From an uncultured beta proteobacterium (GTDB taxonomy: Bacteria; Pseudomonadota; Gammaproteobacteria; Burkholderiales; SG8-41): DNA of 64,000 bases. Each line of letters begins with the position of its first letter. Position 1 is the stretch's first letter. Under the pieces are notes generated by a model that ran no database searches, was not told the origin of the DNA, and saw nothing but the letters and a program-made list of their open reading frames with translations. Position numbers and translations under genes: made by a program. Where the stretch lies: positions 1 to 64,000 of the forward strand of contig CAIZLW010000244.1 of the NCBI GenBank assembly GCA_903933915.1, given 5' to 3'. Positions 1-10,854 of this stretch are shown here, one piece after another.

Positions 1-767
1 GACAGGTTCATGGCAGAGAGTCGCCACGTCGTCGGGTTGGACTCCTGACCATAGATGGAGACATCCCCCACCTTGCCACCGTGCGCCTCCACGAACTTCT
101 CGCTCTGCACGAACATGCCGCTTGATCCGCAGCAGGGGTCATAGACCTTGCCGTGGTTCGGTGCCAGCACGGCCACCAACGTCTTGACAATACTGGTCGG
201 GGTGTAGAACTGTCCGCCCTTCTTGCCTTCCGCACTGGCGAACTGGCCAAGGAAGTATTCATAGACCTCCCCGAGGACATCCCGCGCCTTGCTGGGGTCG
301 TCGCCGAAGCCGATGGTGGAGATCATATCGACCAGCTCCCCGAGCTTGCCGTCCGGCAACTGGGCGCGGCCATAGCGTTTGTCGAGAATGCCCTTGAGCT
401 TGGGGTTCTCGGCTTCAATGGCCGTCAGGGCGTCGTCAATACGCTTGCCGATGTCGGTTTGTTTGGCGGCTGCGCGTAACGCCTCCCAGCGGGCAGATTC
501 AGGTACCCAGAAGACGTTCGCCTCCTTGTAATAGTCCCGATCCTCCAGCTCCTCGGCCAGCATGGCGGCGTCGGCATCGGGCAGGAAGTAGTCATCCTTC
601 TTATCGGCGAAACGCCTTGTAAGCTCCTCCCGCCGGGCGGTGAAGGTGTTGGAGATGTATTTCAGGAAGATGAGGCCGAGCACGATGTGCTTGTACTCGG
701 CGGCGTCCATATTGGCGCGGAGCTTGTCGGCGGCAGCCCAGAGGGTTTTTTTAATGTTATCAATCAT
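1..767 (-). CDS. hsdM: Type I restriction-modification system DNA methyltransferase subunit HsdM (C-terminus truncated by window edge)
   Basis: Absent from the ORF track because it runs off the left edge. Minus-strand translation from ATG at 767: [42 protein letters not shown]...[42 protein letters not shown]; typical HsdM N-terminal and N6-MTase motifs. Confidence 0.95.
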   Translation of the reverse strand, partial: MIDNIKKTLWAAADKLRANMDAAEYKHIVLGLIFLKYISNTFTARREELTRRFADKKDDYFLPDADAAMLAEELEDRDYYKEANVFWVPESARWEALRAAAKQTDIGKRIDDALTAIEAENPKLKGILDKRYGRAQLPDGKLGELVDMISTIGFGDDPSKARDVLGEVYEYFLGQFASAEGKKGGQFYTPTSIVKTLVAVLAPNHGKVYDPCCGSSGMFVQSEKFVEAHGGKVGDVSIYGQESNPTTWRLSAMNL

Positions 768-1534
768 TTTTATTGTTTAGATGACAGCAGAATTGGGCGA
801 ATCCCCTTGCTGCAACTTCCTCCGAAATTAGGTTGCAGAAATCCTAAACTGACTAGCGAGCAGCTTCTAGCTTACTACGCCAGAAGTGCGCTCCCCTTCC
901 CTGTTTTTCACCACCCACGAGGGGGGGGCGTGAAGCCACTATTTATGCTCAAGCAGAATCATGGCCCAGAACGGCAGGAATCAAACTACCCAATAGTAGC
1001 CGAGCGCGAAGTAGTGGCAACCCCGCTTTTGGAAAACACACAGGACGGAGGGCGTCCAATGTGCAGCTGGTCATCAATTCAAAAGCGAAAATCGGTTTTT
1101 TTGGGAGGTCTAAGGCCCCTCTCATCGCAGAATTAGGGCTTGGAAAAATGATACCTATGCCGAGATGGCGGAAGGTCGGGACTCCTCCCGGGGTGGGCGT
1201 TTCCGTGTGGGTGGGATCGGCTGAGCAGATCATAGTGCTATGCCAGCCGCAGGAGGAGGTAAGCGATTTTGTGGGGGTGCCGGGTGGGTGGGGTTCGAGC
1301 TTGGACGAATATTGCTTTGGGGGGGGTAGCTTCGGGATTAGCGAGGCCGAGAGTATTAGGTAACAGCCTCAAGCCCTCAGAACAATCCGAACATCGTAAA
1401 AAGCCATCGCAATTCCATCGCTGTCACGACTTGTAATTGGTGATGATTACAGGTACTTTCGCATCAACGGGGCAATATGCTTTTAAACCTAAGTGCTTAA
1501 TGTGCAAGGTAAAAGGGAATGTGCGAACGACCGG

Positions 1535-1610
1535 GCCCCGGTAGCTCAGTGGATAGAGCAGCCCCCTCCTAAGGGGCAGGTCGGACGTTCGATTCGTCTC
1601 CGGGGCGCCA
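1535..1610 (+). tRNA. tRNA-Arg (anticodon CCT), CCA encoded
   Basis: GCCCCGG...GTAGCTCAGTGGATAGAGCA...CCCCTCCTAAGGGG...GGTCGGACGTTCGATTCGTCTCCGGGGCGCCA; cloverleaf arms pair, anticodon loop CTCCTAA. Confidence 0.95.
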
Positions 1611-1633
1611 CGCAGCAGAACGCTGGCGCAGCC

Positions 1634-2955
1634 TTAAATCCCCGCTAATTTTGAATTGGCCGCAGCAAGCCGCTCGACCAGTATGCGCAGATAGGTGCGG
1701 TCGAAGTTCAGCCGGCAGATTTCCGAGGCGTTCTCCAGTCGCTTCACCTCGATCTTGATCATGCGCAGATCAGTCGCCGCCACCACATCGGCCGAGCGCA
1801 GCGTGTCGGCACCACTCAGGTAGGCCATTTCACCCACGCATTCGCCAGCCTTGAGCAGGCTCAGCAACAGACGGCGCTTGCGCAGCACGCGCGCTTCGCC
1901 GCTGACGATGATTCCGAAGAAATTCCCGGGATCACCCTCGTTGATGATGACCTCGCCCTTGGCGATATCCACCCACTCCGAAAATCGCAGTACTTCCCAC
2001 AGCTCGACATCGCCGAACGACTTGAAAAATGACAGTGTGCGCAGGGTGTTGAACTTTTCGGTATCCAGCACGCCGTGTTTGGGCAGTGGCGCGCCCGCAG
2101 CGACGGCGGCGAGATCGCCAGCGAACTGTTCCCAGGTCATGTAACGCACCGACTGGTCACGCGCCATGGCCCGCCGCACCACGACATCGATCTCCGACGG
2201 AATGTCCTGGCGGATTTCCGAGGGCAGCGGCGGATCAGCATTGAGGATCTGATGGGCCAGTCCGGCGATATTGTCGGCCGTAAACGGCAGCCTTCCCGTC
2301 AGCAGCTGGAACATCACCACGCCCAGCGCATAAATAGCAGCTGGAACATCACCACGCCCAGCGCATAAATATCGGTCTGCAGATTGAGCGGCAGGTTCAA
2401 ATGCTGCTCGGGCGACATGTAAGCCGGTGTGCCGATGCCGTCAACCATGGTGCGCTCGGTCATGGCGATCGCCGCAGAGCCGAAATCGGTGACCTTGATG
2501 TCGGTATTGTCCTTGACCAGGATGTTGGCTGGCTTGATGTCGCGATGGATCACGCCGATCTGGGTAGCAAAATCCAGGGCACGCGCACATTTGTAAACGA
2601 CTTCGATGACATCGCCAATGGCCAGCAGATTGTCCGGCCGGGTAAACCGCTGCAGTGTGCCGCCGGAAACATACTCCATGACGATATAGGCATTTTCCTC
2701 GTCAGCCACGGCATCATAGATCTCGACAATATGCGGATGATTCAGCTTGCCCGCCAGTGATGCCTCGGTCAGGAACAGGCGATGCATCAGCTGACCGCGG
2801 TTCTGGTCCTTCAGCGCCGTCTGCGACACCAGCTTGATCGCCACCTGGCGGTCATTGAACTCATCCTTGGCGAGATACACGACGCTGGTCGCGCCGTCGC
2901 CGAGTTTCCCCAGGATTTCATACTTGCCGATCCTGTGAATGGCTGATTCAGACAT
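1634..2955 (-). pseudogene. Serine/threonine protein kinase with C-terminal cyclic-nucleotide-binding domain, frameshifted by a 35-bp tandem duplication
   Basis: N-terminal ORF MSESAIHRIGKYEILGKLGDGATSVVYLAKDE...HRDIKPANILV...DFGSAAIA...GTPAYMSPEQ...YALGVVMFQLL; the next ORF resumes MVMFQLLTGRLPFTADNIAG... and then a CNBD (KGEVIINEGDPGNFFGIIVSGEARVL). The break coincides with a perfect duplication at 2301-2370. Confidence 0.85.
2301..2370. repeat. Perfect 35-bp direct tandem duplication
   Basis: AGCAGCTGGAACATCACCACGCCCAGCGCATAAAT at 2301-2335 and 2336-2370. Confidence 0.98.
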
Positions 2956-3104
2956 GAAGCTGCGCCTCTCGATGATATTCAACCCGCACAGCGGCATTGA
3001 GCACGCCACGATGTCGCCAAGGGCAAGCTCTGATTAGACCCTGCACACTGTCGAGCGTCAACCATGCAATGCGCTACCATGGCGTCTCCGACACACGAAT
3101 AAAA

Positions 3105-6100
3105 ATGAAGACTAACGCCGCTCACAACCATCAGCGCTGGCATTTCTGGATCGATCGCGGCGGCACGTTTACCGACATCGTCGCCCGCACTCCCGAAGGC
3201 GCCATCGTCACACACAAACTGCTGTCGGAAGATCCGTCCCGCTATCGCGATGCGGCGCTGGCCGGCATCCGCGATCTGCTCGGCATCGACCGCGATGCCG
3301 CCATCCCATCGGCGGACATTGCCGAAGTGCGCATGGGCACGACTGTCGCCACCAACGCCTTACTGGAACGCAAAGGTGAACCGGTTGCGCTGTTCATCAC
3401 CCGCGGCTTCGGCGATGCCCTGCGCATCGCCTGGCAGAACCGTCCACGCATCTTCGATCGGCATATCGTCCTGCCGGAACTGCTTTACGGCGCCGTATAT
3501 GAAGTCGATGAGCGTATCGGCGCTCAGGGTAAAGTCATCACAAAACCGGGCATCCCGGCGCTGCAGCGCGACTTCGCCGCCGCCAAGGCCGCCGGCTACA
3601 ACGCCATCGCCATCGCATTCATGCATGGTTACCGCCATCCCCAACACGAACAGCTTGCCGCGCAACTGGCACGCGACTGCGGCTTTACCCAGATCTCGGT
3701 GTCGCACCAAGTCAGTCCGCTGATGAAACTGGTCGCGCGCGGCGACACCACGGTTGTCGATGCCTACCTGACACCGGTACTGCGCCGCTATGTCGAGCAG
3801 ATCCGCAGCGAATTGCCGGACACCCGGCTGCTGTTCATGCAATCGAACGGCGGACTCACCGATGCCGGCTGTTTTCAGGGCAAGGACAGCATTCTCTCCG
3901 GCCCTGCCGGCGGCATCGTCGGTGCGGTACGTACGGCGGCTGCAGCAGGCTTCGATCGCATCATCGGATTCGACATGGGCGGCACTTCGACCGATGTTGC
4001 GCACTTTGCAGGCACGGACCTCGCCGCGCTGGAGCGCACTTTCGATGGCATGGTGGCCGGCGTGCGCGTGCGCGCACCGATGCTCGCCATCCATACCGTC
4101 GCCGCCGGCGGCGGATCGATCCTTCAGTTTGACGGCACCCGTCTGCGCGCAGGCCCGGAATCCGCCGGCGCCAACCCGGGTCCCGCCTGCTACGGTAAAG
4201 ACGGTCCGCTCACCATCACCGACTGCAATGTGCTGCTCGGACGCATCCAGCCCGCGTTTTTCCCCAGCGTCTTCGGCGCGGATGGCCGGCAATCGCTGGA
4301 CGTTGCCGCGACCCGGAGCAAATTCAGCCACTTCCTTAAAAATATTAATAAAAACAATTACTTACAAAACGTCGAGGCGGTGGCCGAAGGCGGTCTGCGC
4401 ATTGCCGTCGAGAACATGGCCAATGCCATCAAGAAAATATCGGTGCAGCGCGGCCATGATGTCACGGCCTACACACTGGTCTGCTTCGGCGGCGCCGGTG
4501 GACAACACGCCTGCCGCGTCGCCGATGCCCTCGGCATGCCCCGCATATTCATCCACCCGCTCGCCGGCGTACTGTCCGCCTGCGGCATGGGGCTCGCCGA
4601 TATCACCGCAATGCGCGAACAGGCGGTCGAATCAATACTCTCCGACAGCACGCTGCAAGCATTACAACCGGTCATCGCACAGCTCGGTGCCGCAGCACAC
4701 GATCAGGTAGTGGCACAGGGCGTACCCGCCACCGCAATCCGGCTGCAGATCAGGCTGCTGATCAAATATGCGGGCACCGATACCGCCATTGGCGTGATGC
4801 ACGACACATTGACCGCGATGCAGTATCAATTCGAACAGATTTATCTGCAGCGCTACAGCTTCCTGATGCAGGACCGTCCGCTGGTCGTCGACTCCGTCAC
4901 CGTGGAAGCCATAGGCCAGGGCGATCATCACGCCGCGTCCATTGCCATGACATCACCTGAAAAACAGCCCACCGCGGCGCGGGTGCCGATGTATTGCGAC
5001 GGTGCCTGGCGGGAAGTCGATGCGCACGCCCGTGCCGCACTCAATCCGGGGAACCGGGTGACAGGACCCGCGATCATTACCGATGCCCATGCCACCACGG
5101 TCATTGAACCCGGCTGGCAGGCCGAGGTTGCGCCCGAAGGTCATCTGCTGCTGAGCCGCGCGGCACCCCGAAAACAGGAACATACCGTTGCGCAGGCCGA
5201 CCCCGTCATGCTCGAAGTATTCAACAATCTCTACATGTCGATCGCCGAGCAGATGGGTGCGACACTGGCCAACACCGCGCATTCGGTCAACATCAAGGAA
5301 CGGCTGGATTTCTCCTGTGCGCTTTTCGATGCCGACGGCAACCTGATTGCCAATGCCCCGCATATGCCCGTGCACCTGGGATCGATGGGCGCCAGCGTCC
5401 GCGCCATCATCGATGCCAATCAGGGCCGCATGAATCCGGGTGATGCCTGGATGCTCAACGACCCCTATGCCGGCGGCACCCATCTGCCGGACATCACCGT
5501 GATCACACCGGTGTTCGACGCCGAAAGCCGCCGGGTCCTGTTCTATACCGGTTCACGCGGACACCACGCCGATGTCGGCGGCATCACGCCGGGCTCGATG
5601 CCGCCCGACAGCCGCCACATCGACGATGAAGGCGTGCTGATTTCGAATTTCCTGCTGGTACAGGGCGGGAAATTCCGCGAAAGCGAAACCCGCGGGCTGT
5701 TTGCCTCGACACCATACCCGGCGCGCAATATCGATCAGAACATTGCCGATTTGCGCGCAATGATCGCAGCCAACCGCAAAGGCGCCGTCGAACTGGAACG
5801 GATGATCGGCCAGTTCGGACTTGACGTCGTTCAGGCCTATATGCGGCATGTGCAGGACAATGCCGAGGTTGCCGTGCAACGCGTCATCGACCGGTTGCAT
5901 GACGGCAGCTTCAGTTATGAGATGGATCACGGCGCGGTCATTCGTGTCGCCATCCGCGTCGACAATGCCGCGCGCAGCGCCGTCATCGACTTCACCGGCA
6001 CCTCTCCGCAGGGCCATGACAATTTCAACGCCCCGCTGGCCGTAACCATGGCTGCAGTGCTCTACGTATTCCGTTCGCTGGTGGATGACGACATTCCGCT

Positions 6101-6728
6101 CAACGCCGGCTGCCTGCGGCCGCTGACTGTGATCGTGCCGCCGGGCACGCTGCTCAACCCGCAGCACCCGGCCGCCGTCGTCGCCGGCAATGTCGAGACT
6201 TCGCAATGCGTCACCGATGCGCTCTACGGCGCGCTCGGCGTGATGGGCGCCTCTCAGGGCACGATGAATAATTTCACCTTCGGCAACGCGCGCCACCAGT
6301 ATTACGAAACCATAGCCGGCGGCTCCGGCGCCGGTGACGGCTTTGACGGCACCGCCTGCGTGCAGACCCACATGACCAATTCGCGCCTCACCGATCCGGA
6401 AGTACTGGAATGGCGCTACCCGGTGCAGCTCGACAGCTTTGCCATCCGCCGTAACAGCGGCGGCGCGGGGCGCTGGCACGGCGGTGATGGCGCGATCCGC
6501 AAACTGCGCTTTCTGGAACCGATGACTGCTGCCATTCTCTCCGGGCATCGCCGCGTACCGCCCTATGGCATGGCCGGCGGCGAGCCTGGCGTCACCGGAC
6601 GCAATGCCGTGCAGCGCAACGATGGCAAAGTCACGGAACTGGACGCCTGCGCCAGTGTGGAAATGAATTCCGGCGATGTCTTCATCATCGAAACGCCGGG
6701 CGGCGGCGGATACGGCCCGGTACAATAA
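3105..6728 (+). CDS. Fused hydantoinase A/B (5-oxoprolinase-like)
   Basis: [87 protein letters not shown]; HyuB half [41 protein letters not shown]. Confidence 0.93.
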   Translation: MKTNAAHNHQRWHFWIDRGGTFTDIVARTPEGAIVTHKLLSEDPSRYRDAALAGIRDLLGIDRDAAIPSADIAEVRMGTTVATNALLERKGEPVALFITRGFGDALRIAWQNRPRIFDRHIVLPELLYGAVYEVDERIGAQGKVITKPGIPALQRDFAAAKAAGYNAIAIAFMHGYRHPQHEQLAAQLARDCGFTQISVSHQVSPLMKLVARGDTTVVDAYLTPVLRRYVEQIRSELPDTRLLFMQSNGGLTDAGCFQGKDSILSGPAGGIVGAVRTAAAAGFDRIIGFDMGGTSTDVAHFAGTDLAALERTFDGMVAGVRVRAPMLAIHTVAAGGGSILQFDGTRLRAGPESAGANPGPACYGKDGPLTITDCNVLLGRIQPAFFPSVFGADGRQSLDVAATRSKFSHFLKNINKNNYLQNVEAVAEGGLRIAVENMANAIKKISVQRGHDVTAYTLVCFGGAGGQHACRVADALGMPRIFIHPLAGVLSACGMGLADITAMREQAVESILSDSTLQALQPVIAQLGAAAHDQVVAQGVPATAIRLQIRLLIKYAGTDTAIGVMHDTLTAMQYQFEQIYLQRYSFLMQDRPLVVDSVTVEAIGQGDHHAASIAMTSPEKQPTAARVPMYCDGAWREVDAHARAALNPGNRVTGPAIITDAHATTVIEPGWQAEVAPEGHLLLSRAAPRKQEHTVAQADPVMLEVFNNLYMSIAEQMGATLANTAHSVNIKERLDFSCALFDADGNLIANAPHMPVHLGSMGASVRAIIDANQGRMNPGDAWMLNDPYAGGTHLPDITVITPVFDAESRRVLFYTGSRGHHADVGGITPGSMPPDSRHIDDEGVLISNFLLVQGGKFRESETRGLFASTPYPARNIDQNIADLRAMIAANRKGAVELERMIGQFGLDVVQAYMRHVQDNAEVAVQRVIDRLHDGSFSYEMDHGAVIRVAIRVDNAARSAVIDFTGTSPQGHDNFNAPLAVTMAAVLYVFRSLVDDDIPLNAGCLRPLTVIVPPGTLLNPQHPAAVVAGNVETSQCVTDALYGALGVMGASQGTMNNFTFGNARHQYYETIAGGSGAGDGFDGTACVQTHMTNSRLTDPEVLEWRYPVQLDSFAIRRNSGGAGRWHGGDGAIRKLRFLEPMTAAILSGHRRVPPYGMAGGEPGVTGRNAVQRNDGKVTELDACASVEMNSGDVFIIETPGGGGYGPVQ
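4335..4370 (+). repeat. AT-rich dispersed repeat, copy A (inside the 5-oxoprolinase ORF)
   Basis: CTTAAAAATATTAATAAAAACAATTACTTACAAAAC; 17/18 match to copy B over AATAAAAACAAATACTTA. Confidence 0.7.
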
Positions 6729-6802
6729 TGAATCATAAAAACACCGCGCATCACCGATCAGCCCAGCTTGAAACCGTATGCCGTCCAATCCGCAGCGGTC
6801 GC

Positions 6803-6835
6803 TAAAAATAATTAATCAATAAAAACAAATACTTA
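6803..6835 (+). repeat. AT-rich dispersed repeat, copy B (5' of CMD-family gene)
   Basis: CTAAAAATAATTAATCAATAAAAACAAATACTTA; ends 9 nt before the ATG at 6845. Confidence 0.75.
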
Positions 6836-6844
6836 GGAATTATC

Positions 6845-7372
6845 ATGGCCCGTGTCCCCTTGTTAGGCGAGGAACGCAATGACCTCGCGCCCTTTATCGC
6901 ACGCGTCAAGGCAGAGCGCGGCAAATTGATCAATCTGTACCGGGTGCTGATGAACAGCCCGACGATCGCCGCAGGCTGGCTCGACTTCAACAGCATCATC
7001 CGTTACAAAACATCGCTCGATGCGGCACTGCGCGAGATGATCATCCTGCGCGTATCGCTGCTCAACGGCGCCGAATATCAGGCTCGCATCCATGGCGCCT
7101 CCCATGCACTGCATGCCGGACTCAGCGTCGAACAGATTGCAGCCCTCGATCACTGGCAGGACAGCGAACTGTTCACACCGGCGCAGCGCGCCGCATTGGC
7201 CTGGACGGACGCGATGACCCGCCAGATCGACGTCCCCGATGCGCTGCATGAGGAACTGAAAAAACATTTCCACGACCAGGCCATCGTCGAAATCACCGTA
7301 CTCGCCGGCGCCTACAATATGCACACCCGGGTTGCGCGCGCACTGCGCATCGAACCCGAACAAAAATCATGA
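6845..7372 (+). CDS. Carboxymuconolactone decarboxylase (CMD)/AhpD-like family protein
   Basis: RVLMNSPTIAAGWLDFNSIIRYKTSLDAALREMIILRVSLLNGAEYQARIHGASH; CMD-fold signature. Confidence 0.8.
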   Translation: MARVPLLGEERNDLAPFIARVKAERGKLINLYRVLMNSPTIAAGWLDFNSIIRYKTSLDAALREMIILRVSLLNGAEYQARIHGASHALHAGLSVEQIAALDHWQDSELFTPAQRAALAWTDAMTRQIDVPDALHEELKKHFHDQAIVEITVLAGAYNMHTRVARALRIEPEQKS

Positions 7373-8457
7373 CCCGACAACTGCCCGTACTGGTCGTCGA
7401 AAACGACCCCTTTCTCCGCCTTCTTGGCGTCATCCTCGATCCCGAACACACCGATCCGCAACGCATCGCCGCGTTCAGCGATTTTTTTGCTCACGACCTT
7501 CCGGACTTCAACGGCTGGCTGTCCCAGCTGCGCGGTCGCCTGAAAAAACTCTACCCGGCAACCGTACACCTGGTCGATGACGAAGCCGCGCTGCACAAAC
7601 ACCTGCCGGCGGCCGAAATCGCCGTCATCGAATCGCTGCGTATCGGCGCCGATGAACTGGCGATTGCGCCGCGGCTGCGGGCCGTGCAGAAATTTGGCGC
7701 CATCGCCAGCAGCGTCGATGAACCCGCCTGCGCTGCCCGACAGGTCGCCGTACTGAAGCTGCGCCGTCGCGCCAATATCGCCTGCGCCGAACATGCCATC
7801 GCCATGATGCTCGGCCTTTCACGCCAACTGCATCGCGTCATCAACCGCATCAGCACCGAGTCACTGCAGGCCGCAGGCTACTCGCCGCGCACCTATGACC
7901 GGCGCCACACCGCCAATTCGAACTGGGCGCGGGTGCCCGGCATCACCCTGCTCCACGGCACCACGCTGGGCATCGTCGGCATGGGCGAAATCGGGCGCGA
8001 AGTCGCGCTGCGCGCGACGGCCTTCGGCATGAACATTCTCTATCACCAGCGGACTCCTATGCCGCGGGCACTCGAAACCGCGCACCACGCGCATTACGCC
8101 GATCTCGACACCCTGCTCGAAACCTGCGACTGGGTGGTGATCTGCCTGCCGGGAAACGACAACACCCATCACCTGTTCAACGCCCGCCGCCTCGCGCAGA
8201 TGAAACCGGGGGCGCGACTGATCAACATCTCCCGCGCTGAAATTGTCGAGCGTAACGCCGTCATCGGCGTGCTGCGCTCGGGCCGCCTCGGCGGTTTCGC
8301 GCTGGACCCGCTATACGAAGCGCCGGGTCGAGATGATGATGAACTGCTGCAGTTCGAAAACGTGCTGCTGACCCCGCACATCGCCGCTCAGCCGCGATTC
8401 AATGCGCTGAACGACATTGCCGACCTGCTGACCGGACTTGAGGAACAAATAAAATGA
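7369..8457 (+). CDS. D-isomer-specific 2-hydroxyacid dehydrogenase family protein
   Basis: GTTLGIVGMGEIGREVALRATAFGMNILYHQRT, LINISRAEIVERNAVIGVLRSGRLGGFALDPLYEAP, LLTPHIA. Confidence 0.9.
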   Translation: MTRQLPVLVVENDPFLRLLGVILDPEHTDPQRIAAFSDFFAHDLPDFNGWLSQLRGRLKKLYPATVHLVDDEAALHKHLPAAEIAVIESLRIGADELAIAPRLRAVQKFGAIASSVDEPACAARQVAVLKLRRRANIACAEHAIAMMLGLSRQLHRVINRISTESLQAAGYSPRTYDRRHTANSNWARVPGITLLHGTTLGIVGMGEIGREVALRATAFGMNILYHQRTPMPRALETAHHAHYADLDTLLETCDWVVICLPGNDNTHHLFNARRLAQMKPGARLINISRAEIVERNAVIGVLRSGRLGGFALDPLYEAPGRDDDELLQFENVLLTPHIAAQPRFNALNDIADLLTGLEEQIK

Positions 8458-9476
8458 TTGCCACCAGAATCTCGCTCACGCTGTGCGCCACCTTGATATC
8501 CGGCAGTTTTGCCGCCCTGATAGCCGGCAGTTTTGCCGCCCTGATAGCCGGCAGTTTTGCCGCACAGGCGGCGGACGCCTGGCCGTCGCGCCCGATCCGT
8601 ATGATTGCCCCCTTCCCCGCCGGCAGTTCGGTGGATGCGGCGGCACGGGTCATCACGCCGCGCGTTGGTGAAGCCCTCGGGCAATCGATTGTCATCGACA
8701 ACCGCGCCGGTGCCAGCGGCGCCATCGGCGCCGAACTCGGCGCGCGCGCCGCACCCGACGGTTACACCATCTCCGGCGGCACCACCAGCACGCACGCGCT
8801 GTCAAAAGCCTTGAACCCGCACCTCAGCTATGACCCGGAAAAGGATTTTGCGCCGATCACCATGTTCGGCCACCTGCCCTACATCCTCGCCGTGCACCCG
8901 GGCGTGCCCGCCTCAAACCTGCAGGAACTGATCGCCATTGCCAAAGCAAAACCGGGACAGATCCGTTACACCACCGTCGGCAACGCCAGCATGGCGCGCC
9001 TGGGCGGGGAATTGCTGTCCAACCTGACCGGCGCCCAGCTCACGCCGATTTCCTACAAGAGTTCTGCGCAATCGGTTGTCGACACCCTCGCCGGACGCAT
9101 CGAACTGCAGTTCGGCACCATGGCACCGGTGCTGCCGCATGTGCGCGCGGGCAAGCTGCGCGCGCTGGCGGTCACCAGCAGTACGCGCGCGCCGGCACTG
9201 CCGGAAGTGCCCACCGTACAGGAATCCGGGATCAAGAATTTCGAGGTGACATTATGGCTGGCCGTTTTTGCACCGGCAAAAACACCGCGCCCGATCGTTG
9301 AGCGGCTGAACCGCGAATTTGTGGCCGCAATCGCCGTGCCGCAGATCCGCGAGGCACTGCTCACTCAGGGGCTGCAGCCGGAAACCACCAGTCCGGCAGC
9401 GTTTTCCCGTTTCCTGTCCGCAGAAATCACCAAATGGCGCGATGTGGCGCGCAAGGCGAATCTGAAACCCGAGTAA
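8454..9476 (+). CDS. Tripartite tricarboxylate transporter substrate-binding protein (Bug/TctC family)
   Basis: Signal peptide, then WPSRPIRMIAPFPAGSSVDAAARVI...IDNRAGASGAIGAE...PDGYTI; ATGA overlap with the upstream gene. Confidence 0.93.
   Translation: MIATRISLTLCATLISGSFAALIAGSFAALIAGSFAAQAADAWPSRPIRMIAPFPAGSSVDAAARVITPRVGEALGQSIVIDNRAGASGAIGAELGARAAPDGYTISGGTTSTHALSKALNPHLSYDPEKDFAPITMFGHLPYILAVHPGVPASNLQELIAIAKAKPGQIRYTTVGNASMARLGGELLSNLTGAQLTPISYKSSAQSVVDTLAGRIELQFGTMAPVLPHVRAGKLRALAVTSSTRAPALPEVPTVQESGIKNFEVTLWLAVFAPAKTPRPIVERLNREFVAAIAVPQIREALLTQGLQPETTSPAAFSRFLSAEITKWRDVARKANLKPE
8500..8563 (+). repeat. 24-bp tandem repeat (about 2.7 copies) in signal-peptide coding region
   Basis: CCGGCAGTTTTGCCGCCCTGATAG at 8500-8523 and 8524-8547, partial third copy 8548-8563; encodes GSFAALIAGSFAALIAGSFAA. 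Confidence 0.95.
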
Positions 9477-9507
9477 ATACAGAAACAACCCGAACTGCAG
9501 CCGACCA

Positions 9508-10476
9508 TCAGATTATAGGAAGCAACTTTGCCGCGAGTCCCGTGCCGCTGAGATAAGCCCCTTCAATACGGCCGTCGGCACACCAGTCGCCGCAGATACC
9601 GATGCGCCGGCTGACATCCCAGAAGGAGCCTGCGCTCAAACCGTCTGACAACGCAAACCGCCAGCAGTGCGCCCGGGATTCGACCACTTCGGCATGAATG
9701 CCGGCCGCAGCATGGAAAGCTTCTACCAGCATTGGTCCCACAGTTTCTGCATTGGCTTCCAGATGCACCCTGGACCATTCTGCACTCGCGTGCAGCACCC
9801 AGCGCTCGCCTGCTGCACGGCCTGGGCGGGAGGCATCGCGCATCACCCATCCGACGGCAGCGCCCGAAACAAACGCCGCATCGAATTCGAGTGCCAACGG
9901 CTGGTCATAACAGACCATCACCGCCCAACACGGCGCGTGCCCGCCCTGACGGATCTGAGTCGCAAGCTCAGGCACCGCAGTGCACAGCGGCAAGGCCTGC
10001 GCTGCCGGGATTGCCAGCACAACCGCAGCGAATCCCGACTCGCCGCCTTCCTCCCAGGACAGGCGCCAGCCGTCTTCGCCGGGCGTAACGGCCGTGATCC
10101 GGCACTCAAAATCGACATCCATATTCGCAGACAACGCGCGGCAGACTGACGTCATCGCCGGTGTTGCAACGTAACGCTGCTCGGTGTGCGACAGCGGCCG
10201 GGTTGTACCGGCGTGCAAATGCACAATGCGTCCGGCATAAGGCGCAATAACCCCATTGGCCAGCCACTGATCGACCACCGCACGAAAAGCGGGATCACGC
10301 ACCGTGAAATACTGGGCGCCATGGTCAAAGCTACCGTGCCCGGTGCGGCGGGTGGCCATGCGTCCTCCGGCGCCGCGACTTTTTTCAAATACGTGGACTT
10401 CATGTCCGGCGTTGTGCAAGGACTGCGCGCAGGCCAGTCCTGCGATGCCGGCACCGACCACGGCTACACGCGCCAT
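9508..10476 (-). CDS. NAD(P)/FAD-dependent oxidoreductase (amine oxidase/renalase-like)
   Basis: MARVAVVGAGIAGLACAQSLHNAGHEVHVFEKSRGAGGRMATRRTGHGSFDHGAQYFTVRDPAF. Confidence 0.9.
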   Translation of the reverse strand: MARVAVVGAGIAGLACAQSLHNAGHEVHVFEKSRGAGGRMATRRTGHGSFDHGAQYFTVRDPAFRAVVDQWLANGVIAPYAGRIVHLHAGTTRPLSHTEQRYVATPAMTSVCRALSANMDVDFECRITAVTPGEDGWRLSWEEGGESGFAAVVLAIPAAQALPLCTAVPELATQIRQGGHAPCWAVMVCYDQPLALEFDAAFVSGAAVGWVMRDASRPGRAAGERWVLHASAEWSRVHLEANAETVGPMLVEAFHAAAGIHAEVVESRAHCWRFALSDGLSAGSFWDVSRRIGICGDWCADGRIEGAYLSGTGLAAKLLPII

Positions 10477-10500
10477 AAATCCGCTTTCCACTGAATCATT

Positions 10501-10752
10501 TCAGTTTTTGCCCGTATCACGGGATCCCTGGGCCATGCCGGGATCCAGCCCCATCAGGCGCAACGCCCAGGCAGAAAGTAAACCAAGCACCAGCGGCCAC
10601 CAGACATTCATCGTTACCGACAAACCCGCAGCAACCAGGTACGTCATTGCCAGCAGCAGTGCACCGGTATGGCGGCTGCGCCACCAGGTAAACACCAGCG
10701 CTGCGGCCAGCACCGTGAATACCGCGGCCAATACATAGATCACTATTTCCAT
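10501..10752 (-). CDS. Small integral membrane protein, unknown function
   Basis: MEIVIYVLAAVFTVLAAALVFTWWRSRHTGALLLAMTYLVAAGLSVTMNVWWPLVLGLLSAWALRLMG; multiple TM segments. Confidence 0.6.
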   Translation of the reverse strand: MEIVIYVLAAVFTVLAAALVFTWWRSRHTGALLLAMTYLVAAGLSVTMNVWWPLVLGLLSAWALRLMGLDPGMAQGSRDTGKN

Positions 10753-10854
10753 ATCAACACCCAGATTGACACTGTTCAAAGAACGGAAGCGTAGCATCAA
10801 CTCTTCAATGCCGGGAGCACTCTATAATGAATTATCTTCCGACCATGAACCTCG

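Noticed and set aside
687-1363. ORFs 687-1136(+), 949-1233(-), 1061-1363(+)
   Set aside because: Mutually overlapping, low-complexity translations, no recognisable motifs; the first overlaps hsdM antisense. Treated as noncoding or degraded.
3360-4331. 323-aa minus-strand ORF
   Set aside because: Antisense shadow of the same hydantoinase gene.
5553-6788. 411-aa minus-strand ORF
   Set aside because: Antisense to the 5-oxoprolinase; high-GC frame-mirror ORF with no domain-like motifs.
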